Shown here: one piece after another, positions 40,651-50,681 of the stretch
Numbering within the stretch: the first letter of the stretch is position 1
Layout of the letters: each line of letters begins with the position of its first letter
Assembly (NCBI RefSeq): GCF_010093205.1
Contig: NZ_PDWN01000016.1
Coordinates: 23,568-87,567, forward strand
DNA from: Pseudoxanthomonas daejeonensis
GTDB lineage: Bacteria; Pseudomonadota; Gammaproteobacteria; Xanthomonadales; Xanthomonadaceae
Length of the DNA: 64,000 nt
Reading direction: 5' to 3'
Translations under genes and position numbers: made by a program
Notes under the pieces: model-generated
Database searches by the model: none
What the model was told of the DNA's origin: nothing
What the model saw: only the letters and a program-made list of their open reading frames with translations

Positions 40651-40776
40651 CCGCCGGAGGTCTCCCCTCGGCGTACGGAACTTCCCGCAAGGGACCGGGT
40701 CGATCCCCTACCGGGACGGAGAACCTCGTCGGTCAGTCCCGCCCAGGCCCCGGACCCCCACCCGGGGCCTTTCTTT
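40650..40776 (+). ncRNA. Candidate small RNA with C-rich loops and own terminator
   Basis: Between divergent atpI and the outer-membrane gene lies a stretch that can fold into successive hairpins on the plus strand: CGCC-G-GAGG closing on CCTCGGCG, then TCCCG pairing with CGGGA around an inner GGGA/TCCC stem, then an 9-bp terminator hairpin AGGCCCCGG/CCGGGGCCT (40745-40770) followed by TTTCTTT. Loops contain pyrimidine-rich TCTCC, ATCCCC and ACCCCC motifs, reminiscent of C-rich-loop sRNAs known in Xanthomonas. No plus-strand gene upstream needs this terminator. A clear plus-strand promoter was not found, so it may instead be a terminated leader of the outer-membrane gene. Confidence 0.4.
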
Positions 40777-40895
40777 GTCCAACGCGCACGAAGCCGGCGT
40801 GATCGCCGCTTTTCACCTCATATCCATGCGCCCGTCACCGGCCATGGACCGCGACGCAACCAGCATGACGGTCCCCCACTCCCCCCGGACCGCTC

Positions 40896-41717
40896 ATGAC
40901 CCGCTGCCGCACCCTGCCCGTCTTCCTGCCCCTGATCCTGCTCGCAGCCATCCCCGCAGCCCGCGCCCAGGACGCCGACCGGTTCACGCTGCGCGTGGGG
41001 GCGATGAGCGCCTCGGCCGATACCACCCTGTCGGCCTCGACCACGTTCATGGGCGAGCCGTACCGGTTTTCGGAAAACTTCGGTTTCGGCAGCGACGAGT
41101 GGGTCCCGCGGATCGACGGCGTGTTCCGTGTCGCCGACCGCCACCGCCTGGTGTTCGACTACTTCAATTACGACAAGAAGCGCCGCGAGACGCTCGGCGA
41201 GGACATATCGTTCGACGACGTCACCATTCCGGCCGGCAGCTTCGCCCGCGCAGAACTCGATTTCCAGCTGGCCAGCCTGCTGTACGACTACGCGGTGGTC
41301 GAGAACGAGGACTTCAGCCTGGGCCTGCAGATCGGTGCCGAATGGGCCAAGGCCGAAGCCACCCTGCTGGCCGAGGCCGGCGCCGAGCGCTGGACCGACC
41401 GCGCCAGCGAGGACGGTTTCGCGCCTGTGGTCGGCGTCCGGCTCACCGCGCGCCCGGGCGATCGCTGGCTGCTCAACCTGCAGGGTCAGTACCTGGACGC
41501 CGGCTGGGGTGACTTCGGTGATTACGACGGCAGCATCAGCCGCATCAACGCGCTCGCCGAGTACCGCTTCACCGACAATTTCGGCATGTTCGGCGGCTAC
41601 GAGTGGTATCGGCTGGACGTCAAGCGCGACGTGCGCGGCGACTTCATCGACGACGGCATCGTCGGCTGGGACCAGCGCTTCAAGGGGCCGGTGGTGGGCG
41701 TGACGCTGGCGTTCTGA
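40896..41717 (+). CDS. Predicted outer-membrane beta-barrel protein
   Basis: A 273-residue exported protein. Residues 1-24 form a signal peptide ending AARA-QD. The mature part consists of alternating amphipathic strands with aromatic girdles (RLVFDYFNYDKKRR, FGMFGGYEWYRLDVKRD) and ends in a terminal phenylalanine (VGVTLAF), the signal for BAM-dependent insertion. About 10-12 strands are likely. No named family is recognised. The gene stands alone, 120 nt after the terminator of the candidate small RNA. Confidence 0.8.
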   Translation: MTRCRTLPVFLPLILLAAIPAARAQDADRFTLRVGAMSASADTTLSASTTFMGEPYRFSENFGFGSDEWVPRIDGVFRVADRHRLVFDYFNYDKKRRETLGEDISFDDVTIPAGSFARAELDFQLASLLYDYAVVENEDFSLGLQIGAEWAKAEATLLAEAGAERWTDRASEDGFAPVVGVRLTARPGDRWLLNLQGQYLDAGWGDFGDYDGSISRINALAEYRFTDNFGMFGGYEWYRLDVKRDVRGDFIDDGIVGWDQRFKGPVVGVTLAF

Positions 41718-41776
41718 CTGCCTGCACGACGTGCACCATGGGATCGCCGTGTCGGGATCCACCGCGGGTCGCGGAT

Positions 41777-41805
41777 AAAAAAAGCCCCGGCCAGGCCGGG
41801 GCTTT
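41777..41805 (-). terminator. Rho-independent terminator after lpdA
   Basis: A 10-bp stem AAAGCCCCGG/CCGGGGCTTT around a 5-nt loop, followed on the minus strand by four further T residues, 27 nt after the lpdA stop. The plus-strand outer-membrane gene converges here and may share the hairpin. Confidence 0.9.
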
Positions 41806-41831
41806 CGCTTGCCGCTCGACGCGATGCGCCG

Positions 41832-43964
<2,133 letters not shown>

Positions 43965-43976
43965 GTCCGCGTCCCC

Positions 43977-45371
43977 TTACAGCAGCACGCGGCGCATGTC
44001 CGCGAGGACCTGGGCCAGGTAGCTGGTGAAGCGCGCGGCGGCGGCGCCGTCGATCACGCGGTGGTCGTAGCTCAGCGACAGAGGCAGGGTCAGGCGCGGC
44101 ACGAACTGCTTGCCGTCCCACACCGGCTGCATCGAGGACTTGGACACGCCCAGGATCGCCACTTCGGGTGCATTGATGATCGGGGTGAACGCGGTCCCGC
44201 CGATGCCACCCAGCGAGCTGATCGAGAAGCAGCCGCCGCTCATGTCGGCCGGGCCGAGCTTGCCGTCGCGCGCCTTCTTGGCCAGATCGCCCATCTCCTG
44301 GGCGATCTGCAGCACGCCCTTCTTGTCGACGTCGCGGATTACCGGCACGACCAGCCCGTTGGGCGTATCGGCGGCGAAGCCGACATGGACGTACTTCTTC
44401 AGGGTCAGGTTCTCACCGGCCGCATCGAGCGACGCGTTGAAATCCGGGAACTGCTTCAGTGCAGCGGCGCTGGCCTTGAGCAGGAAGGCGAGCATGGTCA
44501 GCTTGATGCCCGACTTGGCCTTTTCCTGCTCGGCATTGAGCTGCACGCGCAGCGCTTCCAGGTCGGTGATGTCGGCCTGGTCGAACTGGGTAACGTGCGG
44601 GATGACCGCCCAGTTGCGCGCCAGGTTGGCCCCGGAGATCTTCTTGATCCGCGACAACGGCTGGGTTTCGGTTTCGCCGAACTTGCTGAAGTCCACCTTC
44701 GGCCACGGCAGCAGGTTGAGGCCGCCGCCGCCGGCCGCCGGGGCACCGGACGACGCGGATCCGCCTCCGGCCAACGCGGCCTTGACGTAGCGCTGCACGT
44801 CTTCTTTCGAGATGCGGCCGGCGCGCTCGCTGCCCTTGACCTGGGCCAGGTCCACGCCCAGTTCGCGCGCGAACAGGCGCACCGAAGGACTGGCGTACGG
44901 CACGTTCTCGGGCAGCACGCTGGCCGCCCCGAACTCCACCGGCGGGGTGCGCGGCGGGTTGGCCTGCGCATTGGCCGGACTGGTGGCCTGCACCTGTGCG
45001 ATCTCGCGCTGGGCGATCTTGTCGGGCTGCGCGGCCACGGCCACCGGCTCGACCCTGGCGCCGGTCTCGGCGGTCTTCACCGGGCCGGGCGCAGCGTCGG
45101 CCTTGGCCGGCGCGAGCGACGCGGCGCCGTCAGCGGCCTCGATCAACGCCACCACGCCGCCCTCGGAGAGCGAGTCGCCGAGCTTGACCTTCAGCTCCTT
45201 GACCACGCCGGCGAAGGGCGCGGGCACTTCCAGCGTGGCCTTGTCCGACTCCAGCGTGACCAGGCCCTGGTCCTTGGTCACGGTGTCGCCGACGGCGACG
45301 AGGATCTCGATGACGGGCACGTCGCTGTAATCCCCGATGTCGGGGACGCGCGCTTCCTTGATTTCGGCCAT
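43977..45371 (-). CDS. aceF: Pyruvate dehydrogenase E2, dihydrolipoyl acetyltransferase
   Basis: E2 core of the pyruvate dehydrogenase complex. The 464-residue protein has one lipoyl domain (lysine K44), an Ala/Pro-rich linker, a peripheral-subunit-binding domain (~155-195, ASPSVRLFARELGVDL...RISKEDVQRYV) and the acetyltransferase domain ending in the catalytic LSYDHRVIDGAAAARF. A single lipoyl domain contrasts with three in E. coli AceF; two more are on the adjacent E3. aceE is not next to it, so E1 is encoded elsewhere. Confidence 0.95.
   Translation of the reverse strand: MAEIKEARVPDIGDYSDVPVIEILVAVGDTVTKDQGLVTLESDKATLEVPAPFAGVVKELKVKLGDSLSEGGVVALIEAADGAASLAPAKADAAPGPVKTAETGARVEPVAVAAQPDKIAQREIAQVQATSPANAQANPPRTPPVEFGAASVLPENVPYASPSVRLFARELGVDLAQVKGSERAGRISKEDVQRYVKAALAGGGSASSGAPAAGGGGLNLLPWPKVDFSKFGETETQPLSRIKKISGANLARNWAVIPHVTQFDQADITDLEALRVQLNAEQEKAKSGIKLTMLAFLLKASAAALKQFPDFNASLDAAGENLTLKKYVHVGFAADTPNGLVVPVIRDVDKKGVLQIAQEMGDLAKKARDGKLGPADMSGGCFSISSLGGIGGTAFTPIINAPEVAILGVSKSSMQPVWDGKQFVPRLTLPLSLSYDHRVIDGAAAARFTSYLAQVLADMRRVLL
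45164..45350. repeat. Lipoyl-domain repeat, copy C (aceF)
   Basis: Third member of the 187-bp lipoyl coding repeat, in aceF. It is somewhat more diverged than the two lpdA copies but still near-identical around the lysine codon. Confidence 0.75.
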
Positions 45372-45809
45372 GCCAGGACTCCGGCGGTTATGCGTGGGGA
45401 AAGACCCCTATTGTGTCCGCCCACGCCGCACCCGCCAACCTCCAGCGTGGGCATGTGGTTGTCCCGCCAGGCCTGTCCCGGACAGGTTTCAGCCGACACC
45501 AACACGCTGCGAGCACCCGAACCTCAGTACGCCGGCGCATGTGAAACGCGCCACGAGGATCGATCACCACGACCCGTACGGCATCAGGTTCGCGCATTGG
45601 CCGGTCCAGCCTTCGTCCGGCTCCTCACGTCGCGATCAGGTGCGTGAATCGTCGGACCGGGGCGCATCACGCAACGACGGGGCTCGCCGGCGATTGGCTG
45701 AACCTGCGCCGCCGCGTGCATTCTCGGGCAGGTTTTCGTTCATTGCCGCGCCGATAGGGTCAGCCGCGCCCACTCCAAGGGCACTAAAACAATGAACAGG
45801 AGAGTCCCC
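45372..45809. other. Divergent intergenic region between aceF and the OmpW-like gene
   Basis: No gene is supported. The notable element is a perfect inverted repeat CCTGTCC-C-GGACAGG at 45472-45486, ~100 nt upstream of aceF, a likely operator. No FNR box or PdhR-like motif was found. The final 20 nt carry the AGGAGAG ribosome site of the ompW-like gene. Confidence 0.5.
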
Positions 45810-46439
45810 ATGCGTTCCATTCGAATTTTGACCCTGGCCCTGATTCCTGCCCTGGCGTGCGCGCCGGCCTTCGCCCAGGACACGACCGACGCGGGCACCG
45901 CATCCGGCAAGCGCTTCGCCGTGGTCGGCAGCTACACCCACCTGGATCCGTCGGGCGACATCGCCCCGGGGCTGGACGTCGACGGCGGCGCCGCGCCGAC
46001 CATCAGCGCGAGCTGGTTCGCCAACGACAACATGGCCGTCGAGCTGTGGGGCGCGGCCGACAAGTTCAACCATCGCGTGCGTGCCGACGGCGTCGGCAAG
46101 ATCGGCACGGTCGAGCAGCAGCCGATCGCGCTGAGCGGCCAGTGGCACTTCGGCCAGGCCGACAGCGTCTTCCGTCCGTTCGTGGGCCTGGGCTACTACG
46201 AATCCAACTTCAGCAACGAAGACATCTCCGGCGGTGGTGACCACGTCGGCCTGGAGACGGCCAAGGGCGCGATCGGCACGGTCGGCATGGACTTCAACAT
46301 CAACCCGACCTGGTTCGCCCGCACCGACGTGCGCTACATGCACGCGCGCCCGGAAGTACGCGTGGCTGGCGAAGGAACCGGGCAGGACCTCAAGCTCGAT
46401 CCGTGGACCGTCGGCATCGGCCTGGGTGCGCGCTTCTGA
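45810..46439 (+). CDS. OmpW family outer-membrane protein
   Basis: A 209-residue exported beta barrel. The signal peptide runs to about residue 23 (LACAPAFA-QD). OmpW features are the early YTHLDPSGDIAPGLDVDGG, a central FRPFVGLGYYESNF and the closing WTVGIGLGARF with terminal phenylalanine. OmpW proteins form eight-stranded barrels for small hydrophobic molecules and stress response. The ATG at 45810 follows AGGAGAG at proper spacing; the ATG at 45792 lies before the ribosome site and is unlikely. Confidence 0.87.
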   Translation: MRSIRILTLALIPALACAPAFAQDTTDAGTASGKRFAVVGSYTHLDPSGDIAPGLDVDGGAAPTISASWFANDNMAVELWGAADKFNHRVRADGVGKIGTVEQQPIALSGQWHFGQADSVFRPFVGLGYYESNFSNEDISGGGDHVGLETAKGAIGTVGMDFNINPTWFARTDVRYMHARPEVRVAGEGTGQDLKLDPWTVGIGLGARF

Positions 46440-46462
46440 CCCCCGACGCGTCCGCACTCATC

Positions 46463-46492
46463 GAAAGGGCCCGGAGACGGGCCCTTTCTTTT
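46463..46492 (+). terminator. Rho-independent terminator after the ompW-like gene
   Basis: An 11-bp stem GAAAGGGCCCG/CGGGCCCTTTC with a GAGA tetraloop and a TTTT tail, 23 nt after the stop codon. Confidence 0.92.
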
Positions 46493-46521
46493 ACTTCCAC
46501 CCCGTGCATGGAGCACCCGCG

Positions 46522-47091
46522 TCAGCGTGGGGAACGGTCGTAGCCGCGGTATCGCTCGAAACGTCGCGCACGCCGGTGCAGTCCAAAGGCCTGTGCGGTC
46601 GCGTAGCCCAGCAGCAGTGCGGCGACGGCGAGCAGGCCGGCATGGCTCAGCCAGCCGCTTTCCGGCCATTGCGCACCGTGCAACCAGACCCGCGTCGCCT
46701 GGACGATACCGGCGCCGATCCGCACTGCGACCAGCAGGGTCAGCGCGAGCACCAGCCAGCGGTTGGACTGGTAGTACAGGCCCTGCGGCGTGGGCTCGAA
46801 ACGCGTGAGCGCATGACCGAACGCGCCCAGCAGCAGTCCCGCCGGCCAGGCGATGGCGCAGTAGCGCCAGGCGTCGGGCCAGAAGAACCCGGCGATCAGC
46901 ACCGACACGGCGAACAGCACCGTGGACACCAGCGACGCCCACCATCCCAGGGCCAGCACCCAGCTCCAGGCGCGCCGGCGCGCACTGCCCACGCGATAGC
47001 GCTGCCACAGCATCAGCGGCAGCAGCGCGAGCGACAGGACCAGCAACAGCGCCAGCAGGGGCAGCGCCAGCAGCAGCAACACCAGCAGCAT
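46522..47091 (-). CDS. Multi-helix membrane protein (DUF1453-like)
   Basis: A 189-residue hydrophobic protein with about five membrane helices and a basic C-terminal tail (RRARRFERYRGYDRSPR). The segment PTPQGLYYQSNRWLVLALTLLVAVRI resembles the DUF1453/CcdC-homologue type, split here for length, but the match is from memory and weak. It follows the EamA gene by 57 nt on the same strand. No function is assigned. Confidence 0.6.
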   Translation of the reverse strand: MLLVLLLLALPLLALLLVLSLALLPLMLWQRYRVGSARRRAWSWVLALGWWASLVSTVLFAVSVLIAGFFWPDAWRYCAIAWPAGLLLGAFGHALTRFEPTPQGLYYQSNRWLVLALTLLVAVRIGAGIVQATRVWLHGAQWPESGWLSHAGLLAVAALLLGYATAQAFGLHRRARRFERYRGYDRSPR

Positions 47092-47148
47092 TCCGATTCA
47101 CCTTCAGCCGGATTGCACCCAGCTTACCGCTGCGCAGGTCGCGCGTTC

Positions 47149-48045
47149 CTACAGCGAATCGATCGGCGGCGCGCGCTGCGCCCTGACAGTGCGCTCGCGA
47201 CGCAGCAGGTACAGGCCGCTGGCGACGATGATCGCCGCGCCGATCCAGGTCGTGGCATCGGGCCAGGTGCGCCAGAACAGCCAGTCCCAGGCGATCACCC
47301 AGACCAGACCGGTGTACTCCAGCGGCGCGATCAGCGAGGCTTCGCCGCGCATGAAGGCATTGGTGAGCGCGATCTGTCCCAGTGCCCCGGCCAGGCCCAT
47401 GCCGAGGATCAGCGCGGTATGGTCCCAGCGCAGCGGCACCCAGCCGGGAATCGCCGCCAGGCCCGCGCCCACCGCCATGATCGCCAGGAACCAGACCACC
47501 ATCGCCTGCGGGGTGTCGGTACGGGTCAGCAGGCTGACGGTCACCGCCGCGATGGCGTACGCAGTCGCGGCCAGCAGGACCATCAAACCCGGGAAAGAGA
47601 TGATCCCGTCCACGCCCGGGCGCAGCACCACGATCACCCCGACCAAACCGATGGCGATCGCCGTCCAGCGCCGTGGCCCCACCTTCTCGCCCAGCAAGGG
47701 CACCGACAGCGCCGCCACCAGCAAGGGCGCGACGAAGTAGATCGAGTAGGCCGTGGACAGCGGCATGCGCTTCAGCGCGAACACGAAGCAGCCGATCATC
47801 ACCATGCCCAGCACCCCGCGCAGCAGGTGCAGGCCCCAGCGCACCGGCACGATCGAGCGCGCCCCGGCGGTGGCCAGCACCCAGACCAGCACGAACGGCA
47901 AAGAGGCCGCGCCGCGCAGCAGGGTCACCTGCATGGGCGGATAGTGCGCGGCGAGTTGCTTCATGCCGGCGTCCATCAGCGAGAAAGCGGCGACGGCGGC
48001 GAGCATCCAGCCGATGGCGGCCAGCGGGGAACGGGACGGAGACAT
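47149..48045 (-). CDS. DMT-superfamily (EamA) transporter
   Basis: A 298-residue inner-membrane exporter with ten helices in two EamA repeats, showing FSLMDAGMKQLAAHYPPMQ, RMPLSTAYSIYFVAPLLVA with the following GEKVGPRRW, and in the second half SLIAPLEYTGLVWV. EamA proteins export metabolites such as amino acids; this substrate is not identifiable. Confidence 0.87.
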   Translation of the reverse strand: MSPSRSPLAAIGWMLAAVAAFSLMDAGMKQLAAHYPPMQVTLLRGAASLPFVLVWVLATAGARSIVPVRWGLHLLRGVLGMVMIGCFVFALKRMPLSTAYSIYFVAPLLVAALSVPLLGEKVGPRRWTAIAIGLVGVIVVLRPGVDGIISFPGLMVLLAATAYAIAAVTVSLLTRTDTPQAMVVWFLAIMAVGAGLAAIPGWVPLRWDHTALILGMGLAGALGQIALTNAFMRGEASLIAPLEYTGLVWVIAWDWLFWRTWPDATTWIGAAIIVASGLYLLRRERTVRAQRAPPIDSL

Positions 48046-48146
48046 CGCCCATTATCGCTGTCCGCCGCCGGCGATGCCCGCCCCGGCGCGACCTGGTGGG
48101 CGTCGCGCCCTAGAATGGGCGCCATTCTTTCCGCAGGAGCCCTGCC

Positions 48147-48629
48147 ATGCCTTCCTTCGACGTCGTCTCCGAAGTCGATACCCACGAGCTGACCAATGCG
48201 GTCGACCAGGCCAGCCGGGAGCTGACCACGCGCTTCGACTTCAAGGGCGTGGATGCGAAGTTCGAGCTCGAGGAAAGCGTGGTCAGCCAGTCCGCGCCCA
48301 GCGACTTCCAGCTCAAGCAGATGACCGACATCCTCAAGCAGCGACTCACCGCCCGGGGCATCGACATCCGCTGCCTGGAGTTCGGCGACGTGGAGACCAA
48401 CCTGGCCGGTGCCCGGCAGAAGGTCACCGTCAAGCAGGGCATCGAGCGCGACATCGCCAAGAAGATCACCACCACGCTCAAGGACGCCAAGCTCAAGGTC
48501 GACAGCCAGATCAACGGCGACAAGCTGCGGGTGAACGGCAAGAAGCGCGACGACCTGCAGGACGCCATCGCCGTGCTGCGGAAAGCCGACTTCGGCATCC
48601 CGCTGCAGTTCGACAACTTCCGCGACTGA
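48147..48629 (+). CDS. yajQ: YajQ family c-di-GMP/nucleotide-binding protein
   Basis: A 160-residue double-ferredoxin-fold protein starting MPSFDVVSEVDTHELTNAVD and ending IPLQFDNFRD, fully typical of YajQ. In Xanthomonas campestris the homologue binds c-di-GMP and controls virulence transcription by relieving an interaction with a LysR regulator. A good GCAGGAGCC site precedes the ATG. The DUF1415 gene follows after 15 nt. Confidence 0.95.
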   Translation: MPSFDVVSEVDTHELTNAVDQASRELTTRFDFKGVDAKFELEESVVSQSAPSDFQLKQMTDILKQRLTARGIDIRCLEFGDVETNLAGARQKVTVKQGIERDIAKKITTTLKDAKLKVDSQINGDKLRVNGKKRDDLQDAIAVLRKADFGIPLQFDNFRD

Positions 48630-48644
48630 GCCGGGGGAACGACC

Positions 48645-49226
48645 ATGTCCGACGACCAGGATGCGCCGAACGGCCCGGGTGCCGAAGAGGCGATCGCCGC
48701 CACCCGCTCATGGCTGGAGAAGGCGGTCATCGGCCTGAACCTGTGCCCGTTCGCCAAGGCGGTGTACGTGAAGGAGCAGGTGCGGTTCGTGTTCAGCGAT
48801 GCGACCACGCCCGAACAGCTGATCGAGCAGCTCGGCGAGGAGCTTCTGCTGCTGCGCGACACGCCTGCCGAACAGGTCGACACCACCCTGCTGGTGCATC
48901 CGTACGTGCTGCAGGACTTCCTCGACTACAACGACTTCCTCGAGCAGGCCGACACGCTGGTCGAGGTCCTCGAGCTGGACGGGGAGCTGCAGGTGGCCAG
49001 TTTCCACCCGGACTACCAGTTCGCCGACAGCCGGCCCGACGACATCGAGAACTACAGCAACCGCGCGCCCTACCCGACCCTGCACCTGCTGCGCGAGGAC
49101 AGCGTCAGCCGTGCGGTCGAGGTGTACCCGGACCCGGATTCGATCGTGGAGCGCAACTACGCCACGCTGCGCGAGCTGGGCCATGAAGGCTGGCGGAGGC
49201 TGTTCGACGACACGCCCCGCCACTGA
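48645..49226 (+). CDS. DUF1415 family protein
   Basis: A 193-residue soluble protein of the DUF1415 family, recognised by TRSWLEKAVIGLNLCPFAKAV at the N terminus, FLDYNDFLEQAD, FHPDYQFADS and NRAPYPTLHLLRE. The function is unknown; a conserved cysteine (CPF) and His/Asp residues suggest metal binding or an enzyme. Probably cotranscribed with yajQ. Confidence 0.88.
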   Translation: MSDDQDAPNGPGAEEAIAATRSWLEKAVIGLNLCPFAKAVYVKEQVRFVFSDATTPEQLIEQLGEELLLLRDTPAEQVDTTLLVHPYVLQDFLDYNDFLEQADTLVEVLELDGELQVASFHPDYQFADSRPDDIENYSNRAPYPTLHLLREDSVSRAVEVYPDPDSIVERNYATLRELGHEGWRRLFDDTPRH

Positions 49227-49269
49227 CCTGGCCTGCGCGACAGGGCGTCGCGGGGGCCCGTCGGTACCT

Positions 49270-49962
49270 TCAGCCTGTCACCAGTTGCGCTTCCAGCAGA
49301 CGCTGCGCGTCTGCCAGCGAAGGGACGATGCGGTGCGCCAGCGCGCGCACGGCTGCATCGGGTTCGAGCATGTCGGGCACCTGTACCGGCGTCATGCCCG
49401 CGGCGAGGGCGGCGCGCACGCCGGTCGGCGAATCCTCGAGCACCAGGCAGCGCCCGGGCTCGACCCCGAGGGTCGACGCCGCCAGCAGGTAGACGTCCGG
49501 CGCCGGCTTGGGCCTGGGTACGTCGCTGCTGGTGCAGACCGCGTCGAAGTACGGCAGCAGTCCGGCGGCGTCGAGCTTGCGCATCGCCAGCGGACGGCGG
49601 GTCGAGGTCGCCACCGCGCGCGGGATGCCGCGCGCGACCAGCCATTCAAGCAACTCGACGATGCCAGGACGATGGTCGATGCCGGCGTCGGCCACCGCGT
49701 CGTACAGCGCTTCGGAGCGCAGCAGGAGTTCGTCGGCCGCGACCTCGCCGATCTGTTCGGTCAGCAGGCGACGGCACAGGCCATCGCCGCCGCCGATCAT
49801 CTTCAACCACAGCGAATCGGGCAGCGCGTGGCCCAGCTCGCGCGCCGCCGATGCCATGCACGTGTTGATCGCGCGCTCGCTGTCGAGCATCAGCCCGTCC
49901 ATGTCGAAGATCACCGCATCGGGCAGGAACGGCAGCGGGGCGACGGGGGGCACGGGGCTCAC
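49270..49962 (-). CDS. HAD-superfamily hydrolase, subfamily IA
   Basis: A 230-residue HAD phosphatase with nucleophile motif FDMDGLMLDSE, motif II in AVATSTRRP, motif III K in RPKPAPDVYL and motif IV LEDSPTGVRAA, as in beta-phosphoglucomutase/sugar-phosphatase-like proteins. The GTG at 49962 overlaps the rsuA stop (GTGA), which sets the start. Last gene of the rsmC-like/rsuA operon. Substrate unknown. Confidence 0.87.
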   Translation of the reverse strand: MSPVPPVAPLPFLPDAVIFDMDGLMLDSERAINTCMASAARELGHALPDSLWLKMIGGGDGLCRRLLTEQIGEVAADELLLRSEALYDAVADAGIDHRPGIVELLEWLVARGIPRAVATSTRRPLAMRKLDAAGLLPYFDAVCTSSDVPRPKPAPDVYLLAASTLGVEPGRCLVLEDSPTGVRAALAAGMTPVQVPDMLEPDAAVRALAHRIVPSLADAQRLLEAQLVTG

Positions 49963-50681
49963 GCGGTTTCCGTGTTGAACAGGCGGGCCAGGTCGGCGGC
50001 GTCCAGCGCGCGCCACTGGCCCTCGGCCAGGTCGTCCAGCGCCAGCCCGCCGACCTGCGGCCGGTGCAGCGCTTCGACATGGTTGCCGATGGCGGCGAAC
50101 ATGCGCCGCACCTGGTGGTAGCGGCCTTCGTGCAGGGCCAGGCGCACGTGGCGCGGGCCCAGTACCTCGAGTTCCGCCGGCAGCAGCGGCGTGGTTTCCG
50201 CTTCGAGCATCAGGGTGCCGCTGGCGAACAGCGCGACCTCGTCGCCGCGCAGGTCGTTGGCCAGCGTCGCCTCGTAGAACTTCGGCAGCTTCGATTTCGG
50301 CGAGACGATCCGGTGCAGCAACATGCCGTCGTCGGTCATCAGCAGCAGGCCGGTGGTATCGCGATCCAGGCGCCCGACCGTGGACAGCACCGGATCGCGC
50401 TGGATGAAGCGCGGCGGCAGCAGGTCGTAGACCGTGCGGCCCTTGTCCTTGGTCGAACAGGTATGGCCGGCAGGCTTGTGCAGCATGAGCACCAGGCCCG
50501 AGGGCGGATCCAGCGGCTCGCCATCCACGCGCACGTTGCCGTGGTCGAGCGGGTCATCGGCGTACAGCACTTCGCCGGCGGCATCGGTGACGCGGCCCTC
50601 GCGGAACATCCAGGCCACTTCCTTGCGGCTGCCGTAGCCCAGGTTGGCCAGGTGCTTGACCAGCTTCATCGACTTGCTCAT
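49959..50681 (-). CDS. rsuA: 16S rRNA pseudouridine-516 synthase RsuA
   Basis: A 240-residue pseudouridine synthase. An N-terminal S4-type RNA-binding domain (KLVKHLANLGYGSRKEVAWM) is followed by the catalytic domain with D106 in GRLDRDTTGLLLM. The HEGRYHQVRRMFAAIGNHVEAL motif identifies the RsuA/RluB/E/F group; the short S4 domain and length favour RsuA. Overlaps both neighbours by 4 nt. Confidence 0.88.
   Translation of the reverse strand: MSKSMKLVKHLANLGYGSRKEVAWMFREGRVTDAAGEVLYADDPLDHGNVRVDGEPLDPPSGLVLMLHKPAGHTCSTKDKGRTVYDLLPPRFIQRDPVLSTVGRLDRDTTGLLLMTDDGMLLHRIVSPKSKLPKFYEATLANDLRGDEVALFASGTLMLEAETTPLLPAELEVLGPRHVRLALHEGRYHQVRRMFAAIGNHVEALHRPQVGGLALDDLAEGQWRALDAADLARLFNTETA

Noticed and set aside
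46234..48192. A 652-codon open frame spanning the ompW-like gene and the EamA gene
   Set aside because: It crosses a strong terminator and runs antisense to a ten-helix transporter; composition is Q/R/H-rich noise.
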